64,000 bases of DNA from UMGS1590 sp036303105. GTDB lineage: Bacteria > Bacillota > Peptococcia > Peptococcales > Peptococcaceae. A model generated the notes under the pieces. It had not been told where the DNA came from and did no database searches. It saw nothing but the letters and a program-made list of their open reading frames with translations. Location of the stretch: NCBI GenBank assembly GCA_036303105.1, contig JAXJBF010000117.1:7522-71521 (forward strand), written 5' to 3'. This document shows, one piece after another, positions 17,213 through 25,568 of the stretch. Made by a program: the position numbers and the translations under genes. Each line of letters begins with the position of its first letter. Position 1 is the stretch's first letter.

Positions 17213-17248
17213 AAGAATGAGATGCAGTCATGGCTGCATCTCATTCTT
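17213..17248 (-). terminator. Intra-operon hairpin between binding protein and permease
   Basis: Fifteen-bp arms (AAGAATGAGATGCAG and complement) with only a broken T tail. Such leaky hairpins keep the binding protein more abundant than the membrane parts. Confidence 0.65.
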
Positions 17249-17267
17249 ATCTTACCTGTTACAAATA

Positions 17268-18137
17268 TTATTCAGCGCCGCTCATGATGTCAGCAACGGC
17301 ATCTTTTGCACTGCCATCCTTCACAGATTCTGGAACATCAAGTTCATACTTCGCGCAAAGTTCGTCAAACTTACCATTTTCGATGACATTTGCAAGACCA
17401 GCATTGATCTTATCCAGAAGAGCCTGATTGTCTTCATCAACAACAATGCCATAGTAATCAGAAGCATATGGTTCGCCGGTGAGCTTTACTTCATCAGCAT
17501 GATCCTTCAGATAGGACTGTGCAACTGGGATGTCGATGATGATGGCATCGCAGCCGCCAGTCAGCAGATCCTGCACGCAGGTGTTATAGTTGTCAAGCAG
17601 TTTGGCAGTTGCGGTACCAGCTTCTTCAAGAGCGGTTGCTTCATCGGCGCCAGTGGTACCGATCTGAGCAGCAACGGTCTTGCCCTGAAGATCATCAGCG
17701 CCGGTGATGTCGCTGTCAGCTGCGACCATGATGCCAAGAGAAGCATCCATGTATGGGTCAGAGAACAGAACATTGTTGCGCTTTGGATCAAAGCTCATGC
17801 CTGCAGCAATGGCATCAATCTGACCAGTGGTCAATGCACCAATCAGCGCGTCAAATTCCATGGACTTGAATTCCACATCGAAGCCCTGATCTTCACCGAT
17901 GGCCTGCATCAGGTCAAGGTCAAAGCCGGTCATGTTGCCTTCGTCATCCTGATATTCGAATGGAGCGAAGGTTGGGTTGGTCCCTACAACGACCACGTTA
18001 GAAGATTCGCTGGAGGCACTGCCTTCAGCAGCTGCACTGTTAGAAGCAGCATCGTTGCTGCCGCCGCCACAGCCAGCCAACAGCGTAACAGCCATAGCAG
18101 CTGTCAACAACATTGCTATCCATTTTTTGTTTTTCAT
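17268..18137 (-). CDS. Amino-acid ABC transporter substrate-binding lipoprotein
   Basis: A 289-residue extracellular lipoprotein. The signal peptide ends at the lipobox LAGC, followed by a Gly/Ser/Ala-rich linker. The type II periplasmic-binding (SBP_bac_3) domain has PTFAPFEYQDDEGNMTGFDLDLMQAI near the start and GTTGADEATALEE later. It delivers a polar amino acid to the permease. The ATG at 18137 has a GAGGAG site; the longer ORF has none. Confidence 0.93.
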   Translation of the reverse strand: MKNKKWIAMLLTAAMAVTLLAGCGGGSNDAASNSAAAEGSASSESSNVVVVGTNPTFAPFEYQDDEGNMTGFDLDLMQAIGEDQGFDVEFKSMEFDALIGALTTGQIDAIAAGMSFDPKRNNVLFSDPYMDASLGIMVAADSDITGADDLQGKTVAAQIGTTGADEATALEEAGTATAKLLDNYNTCVQDLLTGGCDAIIIDIPVAQSYLKDHADEVKLTGEPYASDYYGIVVDEDNQALLDKINAGLANVIENGKFDELCAKYELDVPESVKDGSAKDAVADIMSGAE

Positions 18138-18183
18138 GATATCTCTTCTCCTCTTATATGTGATAGATAAAACATATACAGTT

Positions 18184-18212
18184 ATTATAGAGCGACGTGT
18201 ATATTTTTTCAA
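18184..18212 (-). promoter_or_regulatory. Promoter of the amino-acid ABC operon
   Basis: Minus strand: TTGAAA, 17-bp spacer, TATAAT. Confidence 0.7.
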
Positions 18213-18310
18213 TCACTTTCTGACCATTCTCAGGATAATTTAGGGCTTTTTCCCGCTTTATAACAAGCTATTAGCAATGTCTATGCATAAAACACTGCAT
18301 ACCATGCATG

Positions 18311-19009
18311 TCAACGCAGGGCGCTTGCCAACGTCACGCTCTGCACCTGCTTGGCGCCGGCACGGCGCAACGCACGCGCACAAGCGAGCAGCGTGCTGCC
18401 AGTGGTCATGACGTCATCCACAAGAAGCACACACTGACCACGCAGCTGCGCTTGCACCTTCTCCGGCACAGAAAACGCCTGAGCCACGTTTTGCATACGC
18501 TCAGCTTTCGACAGTCCAACCTGGTGACGCGTGTTGACCACGCGCAGCAGCCAGTCGTCGTGCAGCGGCAGCTGCCAAACACGGCTCAGTTCACGCGCCA
18601 AGAGCAGGCTTTGATTGTAGCCCCGCTCGCGCAAGCGCGCCTTATGCAGCGGCACAGGAATAACAGCATCGACCAGCGGCGCCGGCCAATGTGCAGCGAG
18701 CGCGCCAAAACCTTCCGCCCGCCAAGGTTCGCCATGATATTTAAAGCGCAGAATGGCCTCGCGTACCGTATCAGTATAAGGAAGAAAAGCAGTATTGCCC
18801 ACGTAATACGCTGGCCAATCGCGACAGGTGTCGCAAACCGGCGCCCGCGAGCCAAAATGCCCACAGCGCCGGCACTGACCTTCAAGTTCAGCAAACCGCC
18901 GCCAACGCATCAAACACGCCTCGCAAATGGTCAGCGTTTCTGTTCGCTTTTCACAGAGCACACACATGCTGGGATTTGGAAAAATCAAATTCAACAGCGC
19001 TCTCCACAT
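18311..19009 (-). CDS. comFC: ComF family protein (double zinc-ribbon plus PRTase fold)
   Basis: A 232-residue ComFC/GntX-type protein. Four CxxC pairs near the N-terminus (CVLC, CEAC, CRRC, CDTC) form zinc ribbons. The phosphoribosyltransferase-like domain carries VPLHKARLRERGYNQ and the PRPP-loop-like VLLVDDVMTTGST near the end. In naturally competent bacteria ComFC works in DNA uptake; no comFA is next to it here. The ATG at 19009 follows GGGGGAG. It is divergent from aconitase. Confidence 0.88.
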   Translation of the reverse strand: MWRALLNLIFPNPSMCVLCEKRTETLTICEACLMRWRRFAELEGQCRRCGHFGSRAPVCDTCRDWPAYYVGNTAFLPYTDTVREAILRFKYHGEPWRAEGFGALAAHWPAPLVDAVIPVPLHKARLRERGYNQSLLLARELSRVWQLPLHDDWLLRVVNTRHQVGLSKAERMQNVAQAFSVPEKVQAQLRGQCVLLVDDVMTTGSTLLACARALRRAGAKQVQSVTLASALR

Positions 19010-19074
19010 AAGCAGCTCCCCCTTCACCATGCAACGACCACCATTGCATTTAGCGTAAACCACAGTCCTCCATC

Positions 19075-19103
19075 TTGCAAGGAAATTCAAGAAAGCGTAT
19101 AAT
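19075..19103 (+). promoter_or_regulatory. Promoter of the aconitase gene
   Basis: TTGCAA, 17-bp spacer, TATAAT, followed 30 bases later by the AAGGAGG site. Confidence 0.75.
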
Positions 19104-19138
19104 TATTTTATTCTAGGATTACCACAAGGAGGAAACCC

Positions 19139-21073
19139 ATGCCTACATTGACAGAAAAAATTCTCGCTGCCCACCTCACCGATGGTGAAATGAAACCGGG
19201 CAACGAAATCGGATTACGCATCGATCAGACCCTCACCCAGGATTCTACCGGTACCATGGCGTACCTGGAACTGGAAGCGATGGGCATTGACCGCGTAAAA
19301 ACAGAACGTTCTGTGGCTTACATCGATCACAACATGCTGCAGAGCGGTCCTGAAAACTTTGATGACCACCTGTTCATCCAGAGTGCCGCTGAAAACTTCG
19401 GCATCACCTATAGCCGCCCAGGTAACGGTATCTGCCATCAGGTGCATCTCGAAAACTTCGGCATCCCTGGCAAAACCCTCATCGGCTCTGACAGCCACAC
19501 CCCTACTGGCGGCGGCCTTGGCATGATCGCTATTGGCGCCGGCGGTGTTGACGTTGCCGCTGCTATGGCCGGCCGCAGCTATTACATCACCTGCCCAGAC
19601 GTTATCGAAGTACGCCTGACCGGCAAACTGCGCACCGGTGTATCTGCAAAAGACATCATTCTTTATGTTCTGCAGCAGGAAACTGTTAAAGGCGGCGTCA
19701 ACAAAGTGTATGAATATACCGGCGACGGTGTAGCCACCCTCTCCGTTCCTGAACGTGCAACCATCACCAACATGGGTGCAGAACTTGGTGCAACCTGCTC
19801 CATCTTCCCTAGCGATGAAAACACCAAGGTGTACATGGATTCCATGGGCCGTGGCGATCAATGGGTGCCACTGGCTGCTGACGATGATGCTGTTTACTTC
19901 AAGACCATCAACGTGGATCTTTCCACTTTGGAACCAATGACCGCCTGCCCACACAGCCCAGACAAGGTTGTTACCGTTGAAAGCCTTGCTGGCATGAAGA
20001 TCAACCAGGTTGCCATTGGCAGCTGCACCAACTCCTCTTACCTGGATCTGGCACGCTGCGCGGCCATCCTCAAAGGTCAGAAAGTTGCTGAAAACGTCAG
20101 CCTTGTTATTTCTCCAGGGTCCCGCACCATCCTCAAGCAGATGGCTTCCGATGGCATTCTTTCCATCTTCCTCGAAGCCGGCGCCCGCATCCTCGAATGC
20201 GGCTGCGGTCCTTGCATCGGCATGGGCCAGGCACCTAACACCGATGGTATCAGCCTGCGTACCTTCAACCGCAACTTCTTTGGCCGCAGCGGCACCAAGA
20301 GCGCTCAGGTTTATCTCGTCAGCCCTGAAACTGCAGCCATCTCTGCCATCACTGGCGTATTGACCAGCCCTGCCGGCGACACCCGCCTGGAAGGCATTCA
20401 GGTGCCTGAACGCTATGACCGTGACGATCATCTCTTTATCTTCCCTAGCGATGAAAAGATCGGCCACACCCCATTGGTCAAAGGGCCAAACATCAAGGGC
20501 GTGCCACTGGGCGAACCTGTTCCTGAAACCTTCACCGGCAAAGTTGCCGCTTATTTGGAAGACAACATCACCACCGACCATATCATGCCTTCCAACGCCA
20601 AACTGCTGCCATTCCGTTCCAACATTCCTCATCTGGCAAACTTCTGCCTCACCCCATCCGATGCAGATTTCCCAAGCCGCTGCCAGGACATGCAAGACAC
20701 GGAATACGCACCAGTCATCGTTGCTGGTGACAACTATGGCCAGGGTTCCAGCCGTGAACACGCAGCCCTTGCACCACTCTATCTCGGTGTTAAGGCTGTT
20801 ATTGCCAAGAGCTTTGCACGTATCCACAAAGCAAACCTCATCAACAACGCCATCCTGCCACTGACCTTCAAGAATCCAGCCGACTACGACGACTTCAACC
20901 TCGGCGATGTGCTCAGCTTCTCTGATCTGCCAGCACAGGTCAAGGCACGCAGCGTAACCGTGAAGAACGAAACCACCGGCAAAACCTACGAACTCGCCCT
21001 CGAACTTGGCGAACGTCAGGAACGCCTCCTGCTCGAAGGTGGTCTTCTCACTTCCATCAAGCACGGCAAATAA
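19139..21073 (+). CDS. Aconitate hydratase
   Basis: A 644-residue enzyme interconverting citrate and isocitrate. The 4Fe-4S ligands are in GSCTNSS (about residue 295) and ECGCGPCIGMG (about 352). An early SDSHTPTGGGLGMIAIGAGG matches the family, and the swivelling domain has GDNYGQGSSREHAALAP. The length fits the shorter aconitase of anaerobes rather than AcnA (about 890). It stands alone, with its own promoter and tandem terminators; no citrate synthase or isocitrate dehydrogenase is near. A homoaconitase or isopropylmalate isomerase role is less likely given the single fused chain. Confidence 0.92.
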   Translation: MPTLTEKILAAHLTDGEMKPGNEIGLRIDQTLTQDSTGTMAYLELEAMGIDRVKTERSVAYIDHNMLQSGPENFDDHLFIQSAAENFGITYSRPGNGICHQVHLENFGIPGKTLIGSDSHTPTGGGLGMIAIGAGGVDVAAAMAGRSYYITCPDVIEVRLTGKLRTGVSAKDIILYVLQQETVKGGVNKVYEYTGDGVATLSVPERATITNMGAELGATCSIFPSDENTKVYMDSMGRGDQWVPLAADDDAVYFKTINVDLSTLEPMTACPHSPDKVVTVESLAGMKINQVAIGSCTNSSYLDLARCAAILKGQKVAENVSLVISPGSRTILKQMASDGILSIFLEAGARILECGCGPCIGMGQAPNTDGISLRTFNRNFFGRSGTKSAQVYLVSPETAAISAITGVLTSPAGDTRLEGIQVPERYDRDDHLFIFPSDEKIGHTPLVKGPNIKGVPLGEPVPETFTGKVAAYLEDNITTDHIMPSNAKLLPFRSNIPHLANFCLTPSDADFPSRCQDMQDTEYAPVIVAGDNYGQGSSREHAALAPLYLGVKAVIAKSFARIHKANLINNAILPLTFKNPADYDDFNLGDVLSFSDLPAQVKARSVTVKNETTGKTYELALELGERQERLLLEGGLLTSIKHGK

Positions 21074-21084
21074 TTCATCCTCAC

Positions 21085-21111
21085 AAGAGCTGTCGCATCA
21101 GTGACAGCTCT
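21085..21111 (+). terminator. First terminator after aconitase
   Basis: Arms AAGAGCTGTC and GACAGCTCTT, then TTTT. Confidence 0.8.
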
Positions 21112-21122
21112 TTTTTATGAGC

Positions 21123-21170
21123 AACAGCCAGCGCTCTTATCGATAAACTTCGGTAAAAGCGCTGGCTGTT
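21123..21170 (+). terminator. Second, tandem terminator after aconitase
   Basis: Thirteen-bp arms (AACAGCCAGCGCT and complement) then a run of T. It doubles the stop before the sigma-factor gene. Confidence 0.75.
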
Positions 21171-21279
21171 TTTTTTATTTCGCCTATCTTTTTTCCATTC
21201 TCGATTGTTATGATAAGTAGAGCGCGATCTTCAATCGCTTGCCAAAACGTTTTGACTGCTCAGGTGAAAGGAGGGCATC

Positions 21280-21819
21280 GTGGACACTGATTTTCTCACC
21301 ATCCGAAAAATGAAACAAGGCGACGAAGCAGCGCTGGACGCGTTTGTGCGCAAGTATTACGGCGACATTCTCAAATATTGCACCTTCCACAGCAGCGACC
21401 AGCGCGAGGCCGAGGACCTGACCCAGGAAACCTTTGTCCGCTTTTTCGCCAAGCTCTCCGAATACCGCTACCAAGGAAAAACCAAAAACTATCTTTACAC
21501 CATCGCCGCCAATCTCTGCCGCAATCAGTGGAAGAAGCAGCAGCCGCTGCCCACAGACGATGCAGAGCTTGCCAGCCATCTGACCGATACCAGTCAGGAG
21601 GAAAGCACCACCACGCACCTGCTTCTGGAGTGGGCGCTGGAGCAGCTGCCTGCAGAGCAGCGCGAGGTGATCATCCTGCATTACTACCAGGGACTGAAAC
21701 TGTGTGAGATTGCTGACGTGCTTGAAATCGGCCTGCCGCTGGTGAAATACCGCCTGCGCCAGGCAAAATTCCAGCTCAGCGAACAACTTGGAAAGGAGGC
21801 CGCCAACCATGACACTTGA
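21280..21819 (+). CDS. ECF-type RNA polymerase sigma factor
   Basis: A 179-residue sigma-70 family factor. Region 2 has DQREAEDLTQETFVRFFAKL and YLYTIAANLCRNQWKK. Region 4 has LEQLPAEQREVIILHYYQGLKLCEIADVLEIGLPLVKYRLRQAK. The start is GTG with a GAAAGGAGGG site. It heads an operon with a membrane protein and an ABC exporter; the membrane protein may be its anti-sigma factor. The perfect 12-bp palindrome CAAAACGTTTTG at 21243-21254 lies just upstream. Confidence 0.88.
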   Translation: MDTDFLTIRKMKQGDEAALDAFVRKYYGDILKYCTFHSSDQREAEDLTQETFVRFFAKLSEYRYQGKTKNYLYTIAANLCRNQWKKQQPLPTDDAELASHLTDTSQEESTTTHLLLEWALEQLPAEQREVIILHYYQGLKLCEIADVLEIGLPLVKYRLRQAKFQLSEQLGKEAANHDT

Positions 21820-22567
21820 TGAACAGCTCAAAAACGATGCCCAAGGCTTTGCACCAACGGTGGAGGAAGCACACATTTCTGCCACAATCGCCGCGGCACG
21901 CGCCAGTTTCATCCAGGCAGAAGCCGAAACACCGCTGCCATTCCACAGCTTTCTGCGCACACAGCTGCAGCTGATTCAGAAGCGCTGGTGGCTGGCACAA
22001 GGCGCACTGCTGCTAGCGCTGGCGCTGGCACTGCCCAGCCTGAATACCTTCGCACTCTGCCGCAGCCTGGCTGTTGCAGCAGCGCTTTTTGTGATTCTGC
22101 TGGTGCCTGAATGTGCCAAAAATCGCACCTATGACTGCCTGGAAATTGAATGCACCACCTACTATTCGCTGCGCCACATTTACGCGGCGCGGCTGCTGCT
22201 TTTTGGTTTGGTGGATATTGTCCTGATCACAGGCTTTTGCTGTGCAGCGGCCTGGGTCTATGCGCTCCCATTGGTGACGCTGCTGACCCAGTTTCTGCTG
22301 CCGCTGACAGTCACCGCCGGCCTCTGCTTTGCCATTCTCGCAGACAGGCGCGGCAATGGCCCCTTCGCCATTCTTACCTGTCTGCTGACCAGCGGCGCCT
22401 GGTGGCTGCTGCTGCTTAACGACCGCCTCTATCAGGCGATTACCATGCCAATATGGCTGACGTTGTTTGTCGCCAGTCTGGCTTTTCTTGTAGTTGTCAT
22501 CCATCGCTGGATGACGGCATCGACCAAACAATGGGAGGGATCCTTACATGGAACTCTGTATGACTGA
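21809..22567 (+). CDS. Membrane protein between sigma factor and ABC genes
   Basis: A 252-residue protein. The first 60 residues are soluble (DEQLKNDAQGFAPTVEEA onward), then comes QKRWWLAQGALLLALALALP and about five more hydrophobic segments. The layout, soluble N-terminus plus membrane part, next to a sigma factor fits an anti-sigma role, and proteins like it often precede two-gene ABC exporters. It has no zinc-binding HxxxCxxC motif. The ATG at 21809 follows AAGGAGG and overlaps the sigma gene by 11 bases and the ATPase gene by 20. Confidence 0.65.
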   Translation: MTLDEQLKNDAQGFAPTVEEAHISATIAAARASFIQAEAETPLPFHSFLRTQLQLIQKRWWLAQGALLLALALALPSLNTFALCRSLAVAAALFVILLVPECAKNRTYDCLEIECTTYYSLRHIYAARLLLFGLVDIVLITGFCCAAAWVYALPLVTLLTQFLLPLTVTAGLCFAILADRRGNGPFAILTCLLTSGAWWLLLLNDRLYQAITMPIWLTLFVASLAFLVVVIHRWMTASTKQWEGSLHGTLYD

Positions 22568-23435
22568 TCTTACAAAACGCTTCGGTGATTTCACCGCTGT
22601 TGACGGCGTCACGCTGACCATGACCACCGGCGTCTATGGTCTGCTCGGCCTCAACGGCGCCGGCAAAACCACGCTCATGCGCATGCTTTGCACCCTACTG
22701 ACGCCCACGCGTGGACAAATCACCTTCGATGGGCAGGACATTTTCAAGATGGCCGCGTCCTATCGCAGCCTGCTCGGCTATCTGCCGCAGGAATTTGGCT
22801 TCTACCCAGACTTCACCGTTTATGACTACCTGCTCTACATCGCTGCTATCAAGGGCATGCGCCCAGCGGTGGCCAAGGAACGCGTACATACCCTGCTGCA
22901 CCAAGTTGGCCTGGACAACGCCGCCAAACGCAAGATGAAAAAACTCTCCGGCGGCATGAAACGGCGCGCCGGCATTGCGCAGGCCATGCTCAACGACCCG
23001 CGCATCCTCATCCTTGATGAGCCAACGGCGGGCCTCGACCCAAACGAACGCATTCGTTTCCGCAACCTCATCAGCGAGCTCTCAGAAAACCGCCTGGTGC
23101 TGCTGTCGACCCATATCGTCAGCGATGTGGAGTACACCTGCGGCGAGATCTGGCTCATGAACGCCGGGCGCATCGTCGAACAAGGCAGCGCCGAAGACCT
23201 GATCCGTTCAATGCGCGACCAGGTGTGGCGGCTCACAGTGCCGCGCAGCGAGGTCGCCTCCTATGTGGCCCGCTTCAAGGTGGCGAACATCAAAGCAGGC
23301 CACGACAGCGCCGAGCTGCGCATTGTGTCTCCGGTGAAGCCTAGTCCTGATGCCATGCTTGAAACAGCAACGCTTGAAGATGTCTTTCTCTACTATTTTG
23401 GCGAAGCAGGAGGTGACGACCATGGGACGTTATGA
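22548..23435 (+). CDS. ABC transporter ATP-binding protein (ABC-2 type)
   Basis: A 295-residue ATPase. Walker A GLNGAGKTT is at 34-42, the Q-loop segment is GYLPQEFGFYPDFTVYDYL, the signature LSGGMKRRAGIAQAM and Walker B ILILDEPTAGLDPNER. The C-terminal extension (VWRLTVPRSEVASYVARFKV) is usual for CcmA/NatA-type exporters. GGGAGGG precedes the ATG. It overlaps both neighbours. Confidence 0.92.
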   Translation: MELCMTDLTKRFGDFTAVDGVTLTMTTGVYGLLGLNGAGKTTLMRMLCTLLTPTRGQITFDGQDIFKMAASYRSLLGYLPQEFGFYPDFTVYDYLLYIAAIKGMRPAVAKERVHTLLHQVGLDNAAKRKMKKLSGGMKRRAGIAQAMLNDPRILILDEPTAGLDPNERIRFRNLISELSENRLVLLSTHIVSDVEYTCGEIWLMNAGRIVEQGSAEDLIRSMRDQVWRLTVPRSEVASYVARFKVANIKAGHDSAELRIVSPVKPSPDAMLETATLEDVFLYYFGEAGGDDHGTL

Positions 23436-24645
23436 ATGGAAAAAAATATTCAGCCGCACCGGCGGCAAGATTGCCCTGCTCGTTTTGGTCATTGGCGTGG
23501 CGGTCATCTGCTACGCAGCCACCCTCTACGTCTCCTACACAGACAGCAACGGCGATTCCCTCAGTGGCCCGGCAGCAGCCCGCGCCCTGCGCGACGCCCA
23601 GGAAGAATGGCGCGGCCCCATCGATGACGCCATGCTGCGCAAAGCCATCACTGTCAACCAATCCATCGTCACTTCCGACGACTACCAATCCGACGACGTG
23701 CAGCGTCAAAACGCCGCCTACTCCCGCACCCAAGGCTACGAAACGATCCGCAGCCTGATTGCACAGACCTTTGGCGGCTTCAACAACTACGACTATTTTC
23801 TCGTCAACACCGTCAGTGCCGATGACGTTGGCCATCTTTATGAACGCCGCGTGGAAAATCTTGAAGAATGGTTCTCCAAGCCTGAGGTTAACTTCTCGGC
23901 CGCTGAACAGGCCTACCTCATCGAGCATTACGAAGCGCTGGATACGCCCCTGATCAACAGTTATAAAGAAGGTTGGGACACGATCATTTACTACGCACCC
24001 ACTCTGATTCTCTTTTTGCTGTTCGTCATGATCTTCCTTGTCTCTGGCATCTTTCCCTGCGAAGGCCGCTGGAAAGCCGACGCCATCTTTTTCTCCAGCC
24101 AATTGGGCCGCAGCAAGGCGGTGCGTGCCAAGATTGCCGCCGGTCTGTCGATTGTGACGCTGCTTTACTGGCTCGCCATCGGGTTCTACACAGCGGTATT
24201 GTTGCTTCTGCTCGGCACCGACGGTGCCCAGTGCGCCTACCAGCTGCTGAAATGGGAAGCCTTTTACAACGTCACCATCGGGCAGGCTTATCTCCTTACC
24301 ATCGTTGGCGGCTATCTTGGTATCCTCTTTCTCTCGCTGCTCACCATGTTTGTGAGTGCTGTCAGCAGATCACAGGTCATGGGCATCATCGTGCCCTATG
24401 CGCTCGTGCTTGCTGCCAACTTTCTCAAAAGCCTGCTGTCCAGCTGGGAAGTGCTGCCAAGCCTCCTCGGCCTGCTGCCAGACCAACTCTTGCAGCTTGG
24501 CCAGGTGCTGGACGATTTCAACCTCTACAATGTGTTCGGACACATCACTGGATCTGTGCCCATTCTCTTCGTGCTTTACGGCGTCCTTTCTCTCCTGCTT
24601 CTGCCGCTTATGTACCATGTCTATCGCAAAACCACGGTGCGCTGA
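23422..24645 (+). CDS. ABC transporter permease (ABC-2 type)
   Basis: A 407-residue permease. One N-terminal helix (KIALLVLVIGVAVICYAATLYV) is followed by an extracellular domain of roughly 180 residues, then five or so helices. The loop VSGIFPCEGRWKADAIFFSSQLGRSKAVRAKI is typical of ABC-2 permeases. The ATG at 23422 has a GGAGGTG site and overlaps the ATPase stop by 14 bases. Substrate unknown; the sigma-factor context suggests an envelope stress response. Confidence 0.82.
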   Translation: MGRYEWKKIFSRTGGKIALLVLVIGVAVICYAATLYVSYTDSNGDSLSGPAAARALRDAQEEWRGPIDDAMLRKAITVNQSIVTSDDYQSDDVQRQNAAYSRTQGYETIRSLIAQTFGGFNNYDYFLVNTVSADDVGHLYERRVENLEEWFSKPEVNFSAAEQAYLIEHYEALDTPLINSYKEGWDTIIYYAPTLILFLLFVMIFLVSGIFPCEGRWKADAIFFSSQLGRSKAVRAKIAAGLSIVTLLYWLAIGFYTAVLLLLLGTDGAQCAYQLLKWEAFYNVTIGQAYLLTIVGGYLGILFLSLLTMFVSAVSRSQVMGIIVPYALVLAANFLKSLLSSWEVLPSLLGLLPDQLLQLGQVLDDFNLYNVFGHITGSVPILFVLYGVLSLLLLPLMYHVYRKTTVR

Positions 24646-24649
24646 CGCA

Positions 24650-24682
24650 AACAGCCCTCGCTCATCAAAAGCGAGGGCTGTT
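24650..24682. terminator. Shared terminator between convergent genes
   Basis: Thirteen-bp arms (AACAGCCCTCGCT and complement), TTTTT on the plus strand and TTT on the minus strand. Confidence 0.8.
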
Positions 24683-24689
24683 TTTATAA

Positions 24690-25478
24690 TCATTTTTTGC
24701 CAATCAACAACTTGGCGCCATTCATGCGCATAAGCATCGCTTTGCCTCGGCTTGTAAAGAGTCCGTTCGTCGTCTCAAGCAACTGCACCTCTTCATAGCC
24801 AAGCGCACGCAGCTGCGCCGCAAAAGCATCCATGTCACCATACTTACTGCGCGGCATGATGTCATGAATGACAAAGACACCACCTTTTTTCAAAACACGC
24901 AGCGTTTCCAGGAGCAGCGCCTGATGGTCTGCCGCAGGAATATTGTGGTACACGAAATTGCTGGTCACCGCATCAAAGGATTCATCTGGAAAATCCAGCT
25001 GTCGCGCATCACCAGCGCAAAACGTCACATTGTCAACGCCTTCGAGGTGCGCGTTGTTCTCACAAACCTCGCGGCTGTAAGCATAGTTTTTGCCCCAAAG
25101 GTCCACGCCCACCATTCGTGCCTGGGGATTCTGTTTCGCGCAGGCGATGGTCAATGCGCCGCTGCCACAGCCGACATCCAATCCGCAGCCACCATCGGGC
25201 AGCTTAACCTGAGCGCTGACACCGTTCAAAATGCGCCGCGCCACGCCCTTCTCATTTCTGTATGAAAAAGCATGGGTCAGCAAGGCCGCCCATGTAGTCA
25301 ATGCCGTCATCACCAGCATTGCCACTCCGGCAACAATGGAACACCGCTTTCCTACGCCCTGTTTTCGCTGCTTTTTTAAAGCACTTGCCAAGGCAGCGGC
25401 ACACACGCTGCAGCCAGCCACCCCCATAGGGCACAGCCATTCTGGCAGCCAATTTTTATAATCTGCTTGCTGTTTCAT
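24690..25478 (-). CDS. Membrane-tethered class I SAM methyltransferase
   Basis: A 262-residue protein. Two hydrophobic segments come first, near 16-32 and 47-68. They are followed by a Rossmann methyltransferase with motif I GLDVGCGSGALTIACAK, an acidic residue in MVGVDLWG, and motif post-I NVTFCAGDARQLDFPDESFD. The LETLRVLKKGGVFVIHDI strand matches Methyltransf_11. Substrate unknown; a lipid or membrane quinone-like target is possible because of the anchor. AT-rich spacer upstream, convergent with the ABC permease. Confidence 0.82.
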   Translation of the reverse strand: MKQQADYKNWLPEWLCPMGVAGCSVCAAALASALKKQRKQGVGKRCSIVAGVAMLVMTALTTWAALLTHAFSYRNEKGVARRILNGVSAQVKLPDGGCGLDVGCGSGALTIACAKQNPQARMVGVDLWGKNYAYSREVCENNAHLEGVDNVTFCAGDARQLDFPDESFDAVTSNFVYHNIPAADHQALLLETLRVLKKGGVFVIHDIMPRSKYGDMDAFAAQLRALGYEEVQLLETTNGLFTSRGKAMLMRMNGAKLLIGKK

Positions 25479-25568
25479 CTTTCATCTCGCCTTTTTATGA
25501 AAATAAGCCAACGATACCATTGATATGCTCAGTGTAGCACGCAGAAAACATGGCAGCAAGACACGCGC

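Noticed and set aside
19214..21064. 616-codon minus-strand frame opposite aconitase
   Set aside because: The plus frame is a complete aconitase with all motifs. The antisense frame is a by-product of strong third-position codon bias, has odd composition and no start signals.
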